Assembly: GCA_947623455.1 (NCBI GenBank)
Contig: OX392538.1
Span: forward strand, 30,813,001-30,877,000
From: Mimachlamys varia
Taxonomy: Eukaryota > Mollusca > Bivalvia > Pectinida > Pectinidae
Direction of reading: 5' to 3'
DNA length: 64,000 bases
Below are positions 41,740-53,904 of the stretch, in pieces; the stretch's first letter is position 1, and the number at the start of each line of letters is the position of its first letter. Both the position numbers and the translations under genes were made by a program. The notes beneath the pieces were generated by a model. The model ran no database searches, was not told the DNA's origin, and worked only from the letters and a program-made list of their open reading frames with translations.

Positions 41740-42420
41740 GTCACACATTCACGGATCGCTTCACCGGATCAACTACGGATTAAATCTCACGGATAACTCC
41801 CGTTATGACAATTTCCGTAATGCGATAAGGAGCCGATACGGATACACAACGATGTGACTTCGGGCTTTGAGGTATCTTCCAAGGATAATGTAGGAAAGGG
41901 GCCATTTGGCGAAATGAGTGATACGAACTGTGACGGTACGTCACGGTTTAATACGGAGGTATCCACTACCGATAAACTGCGGTTACAATTGTAGCTACGG
42001 TATAAGGGTTAATACGAATAATATCGGTCTGATACTGAATAGTACAAACCGTCACGATAGGGACTAAAACGGATCACTACGTTCAAATACGGTTTAATAA
42101 GGATATACTACGGTTAACCGTGGTCAAATTTTGAAATTGTTAAAAAATTGTCACGGATATCAAAGTACTTCTATGTATGACTACGGCTACAATCCACAAA
42201 GTTTCGGACCAATACAGACTGGCACGGGTGATGCCGGATCGCATACGTAGCAAACCCTGCGTCAAATCCGTGAATGAGCGACCTAGGCATAACGATGACA
42301 TATTCAAAGTTAGCGCATTTCCTGGATTATCAAGGATGTCAGATGTATGGTACGTTCATCTTGTGCGAAATTGTGCCATAATGACAACATTTCACATACA
42401 CGGAGACATCGCAAGTGTAA
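41740..42420. repeat. Compositionally odd region rich in ACGG/ACGGT motifs
   Basis: Dozens of short motifs such as TACGGTTTAATACGGA, CACGGAT, GATACGGATAC and TACGGTTAACCGT recur without a fixed period, many reading the same on both strands. It starts with GGTCACACATTCACGGATCG. Probably a decayed palindromic repeat or mobile element. The open frame at 42177-42425 is not supported as a gene. Confidence 0.5.
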
Positions 42421-43003
42421 GATAACAGTTTAAAATGTTACAGGTATTGTTCTGTATCCTGTGTGCATTTACATTACTATTTTATGTAACTGTTCAGACG
42501 TAAGTGTATGCTGACAGTTATACCTTAATTAAGTTATTGCTCTTTCTACCCACAATACCCTGTGTTATCCCACTCCAACAAGACTATTGTATAAACTTGC
42601 TGAGTATTGGGTAAATATTTGTTATAAACCACTAGTGGAATATGACCTTCCAGACTTTTGATTGGTTGAGAACTTTGACCGGAAATCACGGTTGTTGACG
42701 TCTTCATTGATTGCTGATGTCGTTACAACTTGGCGGGGATATTTGCGAGATGATGAGTTCCCGCGTTAATAGTCCGAGGTTCACTCCAAAAATCAACACT
42801 GACACTGCTGATTTAATATTTTGGTAGAAACAGGCCACACGACTCGTGGTTATTGGATATGGTATTTATTTCACTCTTGTTAATTATTTTTTACAAGTGA
42901 CAAAAGATCTTCGTTAAAGCTCGTGTCTTATGTAACTTTTAAAACATAATTAACTTGAGTGAGTAAATTCCATTTCCAACAACCACTCGTTGTTTAATCT
43001 CTA
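42421..43003. other. Intergenic downstream of the lectin gene
   Basis: A fragment TGTTCTGTATCCTGTGTGCA at 42447 recurs at 57360. Palindromic pieces GGAATATGACCTTCC and GAGTGGTTGTTGGAAATGG hint at an old fold-back. No exon. Confidence 0.4.
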
Positions 43004-43009
43004 TTTATT
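43004..43009 (-). terminator. Polyadenylation signal AATAAA of the lectin gene
   Basis: Canonical AATAAA on the minus strand, about 56 bp past the stop codon. Confidence 0.6.
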
Positions 43010-43064
43010 TTATGTGTATTTATATTACTTTTTCATGTACAGTAACTTTCACATTTCAGGATAA

Positions 43065-43276
43065 TCAATGCTCACATAAATAAACCATCGGAAAGTTGCA
43101 ATGAAAGTCGTTCAACTTGTATTCCCTCCTTAAACCAACACACATCTCATCAGGATCATTCGGTTCGTCGTCAGACCAGATATGTTGGCCCAGAGGCACG
43201 GCTTCCCCATTACTCATTATATAGGAGTTAGTCTTTGTGTCATCTTTTCCGTCTATCCAAACATTAACCAAAGCAT
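43065..43276 (-). CDS. Lectin terminal exon (CTLD part 2)
   Basis: The acceptor is a T-run followed by GCAG at 43280-43277. Encodes ALVNVWIDGKDDTKTNSYIM to YLCEH and a TGA stop. It contains EPN and LND and two of the conserved CTLD cysteines. An upstream in-frame Met extension through the intron is not real. Confidence 0.88.
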
Positions 43277-46200
43277 CTGCAAAAAAAAAAAAAAATATTA
43301 TCACTATAACAAGCTGTAGAAGATTTCTTAAATACAAAGATTCGTTTAGTTTATATTTCATCTGAATTCTTTTGGCCAATTTTGTCTCCTCATTCGCCTA
43401 CTTGGCTTCACGTTAGTCCCTCTTTGTAGCATTACTGACGAGACACAGAAAGACGAAACAGCTGTATGTTGCTGTTTAAGTGATGATGTGGCTCGACTCA
43501 ATCTGATTTTAATCATATTTTGATCTCCGCGCCGTTCCCCCAACTTCTCTCTGCTGCGTCAGGATCTTACAAAATCCCATAGGGGGGTCACGTCCCGGTG
43601 ACATTTTATATTAGTCAATCAATTTACTACTATCAGAATCTGAAATGTGAATGCTTTAGGGCGACAAAGCTCGCATAATCTCAGCGTTTAGTCATTTCCT
43701 CACATCACGATAACGGACATATTGTGACGAACTGACCTGGTGCAGATGACATTCATTATTATGTAAGTTATACTGAATAGTGAAGTAAAGAAAAGAAAAG
43801 GTCACAAGAACGTGACCTCATATGGGATATTGTCGGATCCTTGTTAAACTGGGTGAGAACAAGGATCTTTATTTTAAATTAGTTTGGCCTCGACTATATC
43901 TTATTTTGTTATAAAGTTGTAACTGTTTTGTGTCTTTTCACAATCCAATGGACACAGTGTTTATTTTGCGCGAAAGAACAATATTGATACGTGCTGTCTG
44001 TATAAACAGACAAACAATTTTTTAAATGTAAACAAAATAGTAATAAAACATTGTTTTTCTGTGCAAAGGACCAAATGCGGTATGCCCCGATATGTGCCCC
44101 AATATTCTTACCGTTATGAATTTACAAAATATAAATAAATATACTTTGAAATAGCAATAAAGATACATCAATTTGCTGGAAATAAGCTTTGATTTAATTA
44201 ATATTGCTTTGAATATATTTTGGGGGGGTTTTAAAAGGCGCATGTAACGAGATTTTCGCGAAAACTACAGAATTTTTGGTGTTCAACACCAAAATTAAGT
44301 ATGAGCGCAGTTTTGCTCCAAAAAGATATTTTAGATTTGATTTCTTTTTTGCAAAACAAATCATTTCCTAAAATTTCGTTTTGGAGCACGACTGCGCTCA
44401 TACCTAAAGATCGAAAAAACCATCTCGAAAAGTCGAACTCCGCCCGAAACTCGAATGAGAGAAGACTATAATTGACGACGCGGCCATTTTATCCGGACTT
44501 TATCGTTCTTGTAAAAAAAGATAACGACACCAAAAGTTGTTGTAAAATTATTATTTTAACTTCTACTCATTTAAAACTATCTTTTAATTTATAATTCGTA
44601 TTTTGAATGAAATAAAAGTATTTTGATAAAAACAAAATGTTACGTTTCGAATTTTCCGTAACTTCCGGAATTCGTCGTTTAAACTACTGTACATCACCCG
44701 CGGAAACGTAAACAAAACGCGAATCGAAACAAACAAGCTTATCGGCCTGTTTAACTGCACAGAGGAGGACTTTTCCGTCTGTCGGATCTGACTGTTCTAT
44801 AAATGGTAGGTGTTAGATAACAGACGATGTTCAAACACAAAATATTAAATTGCAGTTTGTTGATATCGAAATCTTGTGAGTTTGGTAGTCTGTACCAGAC
44901 GGTGCGGACAGACGACAGTTATTCCTATCTGGCAAGTTGAAATGCCCAATGCTATTGCAGCTACAATGAAATAAATATGGCTTTATACTGTATGGAATAC
45001 TACAAAACACCCCCTTATACCAACTCATAATGCCATCACAAAAGTACTTTAGGGCCTACTGCTAATTATTTGCCGACAAAACATCGTCGTACCGTATTGA
45101 CGAAATACATGTAGGGGGCTTGCTAAAGACAAGACATGTGAAGAGAGTTGACTGGATTTTATCAAGATGGAGAAAATCAGATTAATAGCAAGAATTTAAG
45201 TTGTTTCAATTCAGACATTGCTTATTAATTATATTTTGAGAATACAAAACAGTAATCTTCTATGAAAATGAAAACATGATGCGTATGCATGACCTTTTTT
45301 TAACTTAAAAAAAATATAAATTAACACTCAACATACAAAATGGAATTTGTTTTGTATAAAAATCAGATGGATTTACCCAGTTCTGCTTTACGCCACAATC
45401 ATAATAATTCAAGTGTATATATTGCATCAGTATAAGCCTTACTTAAATAATTCTTTACTATTTGAACTTTTTTTTAATTAAGATAATGAATTACTAAGCT
45501 AAAATTAAATAATTACCCCATGTAGGTTTAAAAAAGACATATTTTGTGAGAGATTTTTTCATTTTGACCAGCCAAACATTATTTTAAGAATTGCAGTTGA
45601 TTTAAAAACCCTTTTCAGAGAACATGAGGTTAATTTATTTTTTAATATTTTTTAAATAAGAACAAAACATTGTCTGACTATTGCACATGTATATGAAGTA
45701 TAAGATGCAGTTTAACATTACAACATGTTAAAGAAAGCTAGGAAGCTGGAAGAATATCAATTATTTTATCCTCATGTCAATGCAACTGCTTTTTGTATTT
45801 ATTATAAACAGGGTGAACACAATTCACTTTTTTAAACAGGTGTACCTGGGTATACCTGGGGAAGGCTTAAAATCTTGAAATACTTTTATATATATACTGT
45901 AAACTAAAACAAAGCATATTAAATTCTTGCTTCTCAGCTTGTGAAAATATCTTTCATTGTAAGTACACAAGCATACATACATACAGTAGGCAACAAATAC
46001 CGGTACATGTAGTAAATGTAAGTCAATTACATCATGTTTTTATTGCATTTTTTAAGTCTGAATATCAACCTGCTGATGGAATGCAATGAGAAACAATTTC
46101 CTCATATACCCAAGTACCAAGGTGCTTCCAGAATGTATTTTTAAATGCTTTATTAATTTTGGACCTGTTAATACAGTAAGTTCATGTTTGCTACTCGTGT

Positions 46201-49200
46201 TTGACTGTTCGTGTAGCAAAATTGGAACAAAACAATGTACTTTTACAGGTTAATGGAACACACTTGTGTTATTCTACTCCATGGATCAAACTAGTGTCAC
46301 TTATCATGTTTTATTCTACATCCTTGGATCTATTAACTAATTAAATACTATATCATACCATTGTGATATACATACCATCCTTTTTTTGTACATATATAAA
46401 GTTTTGTCAGCATTTTATCAGGTGCAGAATTAAATACAGGTACATTGTAATTTATAATGTTTTTGAACTTTTTTCTTTTCTATTTGCACAGATACTTATC
46501 TTTACTGTGGATTTCTGAGCTTCTACAAGAATTTCTGAGCTTAACTGCTGATTTCCAAGATTCATGGAGAAAGTCTGAGCTTCACTGAGGATTTCCAAGC
46601 TTTTCTTCGTGGATAATTTCTGAGCTTAGCCAAGGATATCCAAGCATTAATTACTATGGATTTCTGAACTTTATCAAGGGGTGTCCAATGCAAGCTTCAC
46701 CAAGGATATCAAAGCTTTTGTATGGATAGTATTAAACTTTCGCTGATGATTTCCCAGCATTGTCGAAGTTGTTCGACCTTAATCAAAGACTTCCAAGCTT
46801 CACTGAAGATTTCTTAGCTTAACCAAGGATTTAGAAGTTTTACCAATGATTTTTAACAGAGCTTTAATTCAACAGCGGAAAAATGACTCAATACTCAAGC
46901 TTTAAACCTTAGAGATCCTTAGGAAACCTTGGAAAATGGACAGTGTGCTATATCTATGAGTGTATATATTATTATTAATATGAGACCAAGCAATGCAAAA
47001 GTTTGTTTCTATTTGTATGTACATTTTAGTTGTTTGTATGTACAACTCATATGAGTTATTCCTTAACTAATCATTTAGGATAGGGACAGTGCAGGCACCT
47101 ACATATTGTGCCATTTATGGGTGTTGGGTCAAAACTTGATCTGTCTACCATGCCTTACTAAGATATATTCAATTACCTTTGATATTTTATGTATGGTAAG
47201 TCTCTTAACAAAATGCCCCCCCCCCCATGGTTAATTCTGGAACAGCCCTAAGTTGCTATACAAAAATGCCTGTTGCTATGGCCAAAACATCACAAAGAAC
47301 TATTTGGTATTGTAAAAACCACAATAATCAAATGGAAATCATGCAATACTTATTTACTTCTTATTTAATGTAAATGAAAATGAAAGTATGTATCAAATAT
47401 GTGTATATTTCAGTGATTTGTATGTATATAAATGTGAAGTATGTGCGTTGCTATGGAAAATGTGAGTTGCTATGGCCAAAATCATCATAATACACTATTC
47501 ATTTCCTAAAAAACACAACAATCAAATAAAAATCACTTATTAAAAGTTGACTTCTTATTGTATAAATCAAATATGTGTATCTTCTAGTGATTTGCATTCA
47601 AACCATGTGTTAATAGTGTAAGTTGCTATGCAAAAATGCTTGTTGCTATGGCTAAAATAGCCCTAGTGTAGTACTCGGTTTGTAAATACCACAAAAGTCA
47701 AATGGAAATATCACACAGTAATTGTTTACTCCTTATTGTATGTATCAAATATGGTTATATTGTAATGAATTGTATGTAAATAGGTGTGAATAATGTTAGT
47801 TGCTATGCAAAAAGTCTTGTTGCTATGGTCAAAATCAACATTTTTTTCTTTTTTTTTCTTTCAATAAAAAATAGAAACTATGAAACTGTTAAAATTAACG
47901 TAATATTTATTAAAGAAACATAAAATGGATAGTTCAGAATGTTGTTACATAATGTAATCATCAAATGTTGTCTCTTGAACCCTAAGCTGATTATGGTACT
48001 ATGACCCGTTGCTATGGCCCGTTGCTATGGAATACCATCAATAAACGTTTTAAATTTTACTGAAATTGTTTGTTTGTGTTCTGCACTTTTAATTGTTAGA
48101 AGAATAAGGAGAAAATGCGTGGGGCCAAAAACACCCCTTAGTGCATATAGTCCTTTAACGCAATTCATTATCTAAAATGCCCAGAAAGCCAGTTTGGTGA
48201 GGACCTTATTCATGTCAAAAAAATGAATGTCATTCCTTGAGTAAATAACATAAAAAATCCACAGAATACCAAAGCGTCAACATTACCTTCATCTGAACTG
48301 AAAATCGATTATTAAACTAGAGGCAAACTATATGAACAAAGGATAAATTAATATGGAGACCCCTGTAAAAGTACAAGAAAATAACACCAGGTATTCCAAA
48401 AAAGATAGCGTCTTCTGCTTCATCGACGCACCCGCCATGGACATCCAAGTTAACATTAATCCTCTAGACACGTCCATCTTAATCTCGATAGCATTTTCGC
48501 CTATCTTGAAACGTTCAAGTGGTTTTGATATAATTTGGTTGGTTGGTTGGTTAATTGTTTAACGTCCTATTAACAACCAGGGTCATTTAAGAACGGTCTC
48601 CCGGTATATGTGATGTGGGTGTGTGTGTTGAAAGCGTGTGTATTTTGGACGCTGTGGCACGTTCGTGTAAGCCTTCTTGCGATAGTCTAGATCCTTTGCC
48701 GATATAATTATATTAGTACCACACTGAAGTATACTGCCGAAGGCCAGCGGCATACCCCACCCAGTCACATTATACTGACACCGGGCGAACCAGTCGTTAC
48801 ACTCCCTTAATGCTGGGAGTAGTAATTACCATTGTTAGAGACCCTGGTACGTCTCGACCTGGGGACAGAACCCTTAGCCTTTCTCACAGAGAGTAATAAC
48901 TACCATTGTATAGAGACTCTGGTAAGTCTCGACCTGGGGACAGACAGAACCCATAGCCTTCCTCCCAGGGCCGAACGCTAAACTAAAGGCCAAAAGTGAG
49001 GTTGTGTCAAGAGAGACATTAGGAAGGAGAAAATTGTTTAGAAAGAAGTTTCAATGAAAGTGACGGGAACTACTTAGTGTATTTTTTACATCGCAAAAAT
49101 AATAATGCTTTAAACAAAATAAGTTGTGACATCATACAATGATTGTAGCTCAGAATATAAATTACAGCTGAACATAGACCAAATATAGATAATGTGCTAG

Positions 49201-52200
49201 TACTTTCAACTACGACAAAGACATATGATACGACTATGACATAAAATAATAATACTAAAATAAAAATAATCGCCATTAAGCAATTGTTTGGAAAAGTAAC
49301 ACATTATTACAAATATAATATATATTCAAAATTAACAAAACATACTGTTATAATACTCCATGAGTACAGTTTGTACAGCCACCAGTTTGTCCAGATTGAC
49401 AATCTTGATGAGGCCAGCATTTTCCTGTTGGCACCGATATGCGGCCCCGTCGTGAGTTTGTTTATCCGTTTTCAGTGAGAAACACATATTAGTATTAGCG
49501 TCGTAGCTGTAAAGAGCCGTATCTAAAACGAAGAAGTGCCCATATTACAAAGGAAATGTAACACGGTATACAAATAAAGAACAGAGAGGTACAAGTAAAA
49601 CAAGATGCACAAGGGCATTAACAGTCATCTGACTACCAATAAGCCAAGAAAGCACCTTGTTGCTCTAATGGGACGAATTTGAAGTACAATCATGTTACAA
49701 AATGGTCGCATAGGCTCCCACGTCAACTTTTTTTTTGAAAATAACAACACTATAATAGACTTCTCTTCCACAATACCGAAACAAATATTCTACATAACCA
49801 CACTAGTGGAGCTTGAGAAAAAAATGATGTATTTTTCAAGATGGCGCTTGTGGCTGATTCTTAAGATAAAATAAACTTGATCAGCACCATATCAGGATCA
49901 TTTCAGGCAGTTTCAGCTCTATAGTGACAATTGAGAAGAAGTTTAAAATGTGTTTGGAAAATGGCGGCCGTGGAGGCCATCTTTGATTTTGGACCAACCC
50001 GAACGATAACAATACTTCGCCCGGACTATCCGGCAATTATTGAAGGCAAGTTTCAGCTCAATCTCACTGGTGGAACTTGGGAAGAAGTTTTAAATGTGAA
50101 AAATTTACGACGGACAAAGCACGATGACTATAGGTCATCCTGAACCTTCGGGTCAGATGACTTTAAAAGTTAAAAAAACAAAAACAAATTAAGGAAATAA
50201 ATCAAGAGGTAGTCTCCTCTTTGTTAAGTGTTCCGGTTAATATTACTTATTTGGTTCATACAACCGCATGTTAACCTCATGTTAAGTCCGTATTCGATAA
50301 TGATATAATTAAAAATCCTCATGATGAAATTAATGTTGCAGATTATACACTGTATCATTAAAACAAGCACAATCAGATGACACAAAAGCGATGAAGTCAT
50401 ATAACGCTTTGTTTTACTGCAGTAATCGGTATTTACACTTTTGACTGGTTGTGGTTTCTTAGAGATGAAACTATTGCACAGTGTCTTGTTTTGTACGAAA
50501 CCATTATATGTTTTGTCTTTATCAATATGAAATAATTGATTATGAAACACAAATATGTAATTTATCTTTGGAAATAAGGAAAAAAGCATAATGATTGGGA
50601 CTATACGGTATAATAAAACAAGGAAATGTATGCACGTTTTTGATTTAAACTTTTACTTCTTGATGTTCTATTTGGATTTATGCACTCTTTCTTTCGGTAA
50701 ACAAACTTATCATACACAAAACTGATCATCCTTCTATATATCTGACAACAATATTTGTTTTAATTGAGCATATCACTAACAAACGGCTGTTAGATGAAAG
50801 CCAGGAGGTTATGCAAATAAAACAAATCTCTGTGTACATATGCTTAGAACGACAGACGCACACACACAAATAGCAAACCTTGTGTACTCTCTGTCTGGTA
50901 ACATTCACTTCCAGCGTTTGATGTATATGCAGATTTGAGAGATATGATACCACTGTATCCTTTACAGACATGCGTTACAGGGTTAAAGGTCATCGTCCTG
51001 CAACACTGGCTTTCGGAACATCTCGTGACACATTGAAGTCGTCCACGTGTAGTGGTGGTGGAGAACATGGGGTTAGTAAACACCCTGTTTGAAAGGTCAT
51101 CGTTTCGTGTCCATTTCCCCAATGGACACTCAGTTGATATTCGACCTGTGGAAAAATGTAAAGTACTTATTACATCTCTCAATGGGCCTACTTAAAATCG
51201 CTCTAATCGTTGAAGCTGTGATGGTCACAATACTTTTCTTTGATACATAATAGTGCCGAGTCTAAATACATTTGTATCTCGATAATAAAGGAAAGATACT
51301 GTCGAGCCAAATAATCTATAAAAAAGTCCCTATACAGCTGCTTGTTCCATCAAGGACTCGTCAGTGATGCTAAGACATTGCATAAACATATAAGTCCCTT
51401 GCATCACTTAGGAGTCCTAGGAGGACTAAACAGCTGTATGATGCAGTTTAATTCATTTTTTCGGCATACTGTATCTATCACTAAATTTAAGAGGTGCAGC
51501 ATATGTGTTTGTTACGTCATCTTTATGATAGGGGGTGGCAGATTCTGCTGGTGGATTTTTTAGTCCCCGAGGTTTGCTGGAGCCTCCATAGCCACAGTTA
51601 GTCTCATTTGAGTTGTGGCGCGGTACATAATATACACATTTTCGTAGTAAACGATTTGAAATTATACATAACTAGTTAGATTTTACTTCTAAATTCATAA
51701 ATTAAAGGAGTTTTACGCACCTGACCCTTCTTCTTCTACATTAGTTTTTTGGATTCCTACCTTTAGACTCTTAGCATCACTGAATAGACCTAGGAGGACG
51801 AAACAGGTGTATGATGCAGTTTAATTTATTTTGTCGGCATACCGTATCTATAACTAGATTTATGAGGTGCAGCATATGTGTGTGTTACGTCATCTCTAGT
51901 AGGCGCTAAGGTAAACTACATTGTGGCAACAACATGGCAAGAATACAGACAATGCATAGTTCCGTTTAAAAAAACTATTTTGAAGAAATTATAGAATTAA
52001 TGTATATCTTAGCAGATGCATTAATTACTTTATTAAAGCTTTACAATCACTTTAAATCGTTTTAAATTAATACAAATACCATCTTTGTCAAGGCATTTCT
52101 ATCAACAAGTCCAAAAATATATTAATAAAATACATATATGATCGTTGAAGTTATTGCAACAGTACGGACAAATAAATTGTCAAATTGTCCAGGCTAGCCG

Positions 52201-52925
52201 CCCCTTTATCAAGACACATAAAAACACGTTACATCACATAAACAAAATGTACATAAAACATGAAACAATTTTATATTTAAATGCTAAATGTTGCATATAA
52301 TCCTTTTGGTTGATCGGACGCCGAAGGTCCTACTTAATCAGTAACGAAACATCCTAATGTGATGTTTAGTAAATATAGAATTCAGTCAAAAATATTGTTA
52401 CCAAAATAATCGTTGAGGATAGCTACTGAGCGTATCTATTAGGTTGTTTTTCAAATTTGTTTCAGATTGGGGCGACTCCGAGAAAGTCAGAGTCGGTACG
52501 TTTTCGTCCCACTCGAAATAAAAGAATAGATGATAATATTCTGAAAATATATCGCCAAAAGTTAAATAAAAGCATGTTGAACGAGTATCAAAAGGTTAGT
52601 TAGAAAAATATAAATTAATGGCGGGCAAATAAAAAAAATAATTCAATACACATGTTTATAGTAGCGATTATAATTACAGATATATTTCACTAATTGCTTA
52701 TAACGTGATACCTATGTATATATTTTGTATTACAAAAAATAGGAAATAAACTGGAAACAATAATTATATAGTAAGCTTCCTCAACTCATTTATGTTCTTT
52801 CACATTATCGTAATTACAAAACTGCAACACAATTAATTTAAGCATAATTGAATCACTTTAAAGGGTTAAAAAAACTTACCAATAAAGTTCATGAATACAA
52901 ATATTAAGAAAATCAAGTGTTCCAT
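43065..52925 (-). CDS. Secreted PAN/apple-like plus C-type lectin protein
   Basis: Exons on the minus strand: 52925-52880 (signal), 51145-about 50879 (PAN-like), 49506-49346 (CTLD part 1), 43276-43065 (CTLD part 2 and stop). The signal peptide MEHLIFLIFVFMNFIG leads to RISTECPLG, then LQCVTRCSESQCCRTMTF and HVCKGY, typical of PAN/apple cysteine spacing. The CTLD has NMCFSL, AYRCQQENAGLIKI, VNVWIDG, the EPN motif (IWSDDEPND, mannose-type in the family), EMCVGLRREY, LNDFHC in the WND calcium-site position (Trp replaced by Leu), and a terminal YLCEH. Inferred role: secreted or mucus-associated calcium-dependent sugar binding, perhaps in immunity or particle capture. There is no transmembrane segment. 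The PAN-to-CTLD junction is uncertain: the best PAN donor gives phase 1, whereas the CTLD exon needs phase 2, so a linker exon or another donor is probably missing. Confidence 0.8.
43277..44296. other. Lectin intron, repeats unclear
   Basis: A fragment with GACGAAACAGCTGTATG near 43455 resembles family B. No further exon recognised. Confidence 0.4.
44299..44403. repeat. Fold-back element 5
   Basis: GTATGAGCGCAGTTTTGCTC (44299 on) pairs with GAGCACGACTGCGCTCATAC (44384-44403), with CCAAAA and TTTTGG also pairing. The loop is about 55 bp. Confidence 0.8.
44404..46489. other. Lectin intron, AT-rich
   Basis: No exon or clear repeat was identified apart from homopolymer runs. Confidence 0.4.
46490..46862. 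repeat. Degenerate tandem repeat, about 26 bp
   Basis: GATTTCCAAGCTTCACTGAG-like units recur about 14 times with many substitutions (GATTTCTGAGCTT, GATATCCAAGC, GATTTCTTAGCTT). Confidence 0.8.
47250..48030. repeat. Tandem repeat, about 175-196 bp unit ('GTTGCTATGG')
   Basis: Units start with AGTTGCTATG...TGTTGCTATGGCCAAAA at 47250, 47446, 47621 and 47798, with a final short piece at 48000 (CCGTTGCTATGGCCCGTTGC). Each unit has the same order: paired GTTGCTATG, CACAA(T/A)A(A/G)TCAAAT, CTTATT and TCAAATATG landmarks. Confidence 0.87.
48245..48500 (+). repeat. Family A repeat, copy in lectin intron
   Basis: AGAATACCAAAGCGTCAACA is followed by METPVKVQENNTRY and DSVFCFIDAP. An internal deletion removes part of the usual open frame. 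Confidence 0.72.
48536..48985 (-). repeat. Family C repeat, longest copy
   Basis: It begins at the right of the unit and ends at TTGGTTGGTTGGTTAATTG on the plus strand (3' tail). Landmarks: ACCCAGTCACATTATACTGA, CTGCCGAAGGCCAGCGG, GTTCGTGTAAGCCTTCTTGC and TCCTATTAACAACCAGGGTC. An internal near-tandem pair, TGGTACGTCTCGACCTGGGG and TGGTAAGTCTCGACCTGGGG, lies at 48844 and 48910. The tail TAACAGCCAGGGTCATTTAA type is shared with SINE-1, suggesting a common 3' end. Confidence 0.75.
49346..49506 (-). CDS. Lectin exon (CTLD part 1)
   Basis: Acceptor GGCTCTTTACAG, donor GTATGT. Encodes YDANTNMCFSLKTDKQTHDG, AAYRCQQENAGLIKIVNLDK and LVAVQTVLMEYYN plus 1 nt, which joins in phase with 43276 across a 6.1 kb intron. 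The C-F, A-x-x-C and G-L-x-x-I spacing is that of a CTLD amino-terminal half. Confidence 0.85.
49600..50175 (+). repeat. Dispersed repeat with hairpin tail
   Basis: Two related blocks (AAGATGGCGCTTGTGGCTG... and AAATGGCGGCCGTGGAGGCC...) are each followed by a CAGTTTCAGCTC(T/A)-type segment. The tail near 50136-50163 is a hairpin: AGGTCATCCTGAACC, TTC, GGGTCAGATGACTT. I recall this tail as a common bivalve repeat end. The 70-codon open frame inside is repeat-derived. Confidence 0.6.
50176..50865. other. Lectin intron between CTLD and PAN-like exons
   Basis: The expected linker exon was not found. A minus-strand open frame (50224-50589) lacks splice support. Confidence 0.35.
50879..51145 (-). 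CDS. Lectin exon (PAN/apple-like)
   Basis: Acceptor TACATTTTTCCACAG, phase 1 in, joining Gly from the leader exon. Six cysteines follow the order C...C-x3-C-x3-CC...C, with LQCVTRCSESQCCRTMTFNP as the core. The 3' end is approximate: candidate donors are GTTTGC at 50878 (phase 1) or GTGTGT at 50865 (phase 2, which would fit the next exon). Confidence 0.72.
51330..51900 (+). repeat. Family B repeats, two adjoining copies
   Basis: The first unit (51330-51610) includes CCTAGGAGGACTAAACAGCT, GGTGCAGCATATGTG and GGAGCCTCCATAGCCACAG. The second (51640-51900) repeats the TAAATTAAAGGAGTTTTACG to AGGTGCAGCATATGTGTG order. The second lies inside the duplicated block. Confidence 0.78.
52880..52925 (-). 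CDS. Lectin leader exon, proximal copy
   Basis: ATG then MEHLIFLIFVFMNFI plus one G, donor GTAAGT. Phase 1 joins with GT of the PAN-like exon to give Gly. Strong hydrophobic signal peptide. Confidence 0.8.
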
Positions 52926-53039
52926 GGGTATGTTGACTGTTACAATTACTGCTGTATACTTGTTCGTGTATCTTCAATCCTCATCAGCGTTATGTGACTT
53001 GTTTCACGTCTAAAAAAACTTGTTGTCGACAGCTGTTGA

Positions 53040-53075
53040 ACGTGTTATTGTGAAATATAAAACGAGCCCAGTTTT
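53040..53075 (-). promoter_or_regulatory. Possible TATA element of the lectin gene
   Basis: TCGTTTTATATTTCACAA on the minus strand, about 130 bp before the ATG, is also kept in the distal copy (about 59065-59095). Positional guess only. Confidence 0.3.
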
Positions 53076-53609
53076 TTTGTCCATCGTATGTTATTTCGTG
53101 GTTTATATTGCGTATTGAAATTCAAACTGTAAGTTGATATGACTGAAATCTACCTAAGCATGTTTCGTCATATTTTTTATGTAGACAATAAAACATTTTG
53201 TTTGCATATCAACTGATATATATACATATATCTGCCTTTGAAAAAACAACAAAAATATATTATTCATCAATTTCTGTATTAGATGTTTTAAAGCGTTCAG
53301 CACTTGTTCCTGGTGCATTTATCGCATTTCAAGAAAATTAAATCAATAACTTTCGTTTCTATGACATAGGTTATTTAATATGTACATATGAGAACTTAAT
53401 GATCTAAAGCATCAAACACTCAACTAATAACTAAAGCAGACAATGAAAGAACAATGCCGTGATCACATTCACTGACATACAAATATACTGTTAAAAAAGA
53501 TCGATTGTTCGTTTTGAAACTTCATCTTTATCGTCAGATGAGGCTTTAATATCATCCAATCCGGATCCTCGTTTTTCACTATTTTATCATTTTGTATGTG
53601 TAACTTCCT

Positions 53610-53830
53610 GTTGTCAGTATAATGTGATCGGGTGGGGTGTTCTGCTGAAAGCGTGTGGCAGCATACGTCAGTGTGGTAGCAATTTAATTTGGCACAAGCT
53701 TGAGCTTTCTGAAGAAGCCTTACACGAACATCACACGGCCTCCCATGCAAACATCCACATCGCATACACCGGGAGGCCGTTCTGAAAGGATTTTGATTGT
53801 TTTTAGCATATTAAAACAATCAAACCAGAC
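53610..53830 (+). repeat. Family C repeat in proximal duplication
   Basis: TATAATGTGATCGGGTGGGG, CTGAAAGCGTGTGGCAGCAT and CACCGGGAGGCCGT are the landmarks, opposite in orientation to 48536-48985. Confidence 0.75.
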
Positions 53831-53904
53831 CAATCTATCTAGAGTCTAAGGGTGTGTAATATGTAATTTTATATTAATTGAAAATGTGCATCCTGTAATA
53901 TCTT

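Noticed and set aside
43277..43379. Alternative start of the lectin at an upstream in-frame Met (43379)
   Set aside because: The stretch before 43276 is an intron with a T-run and GCAG acceptor, and the amino-terminal CTLD half is found at 49346-49506 in matching phase.
49931..50143. Missing linker exon of the lectin
   Set aside because: Wrong strand and inside a dispersed repeat with a hairpin tail.
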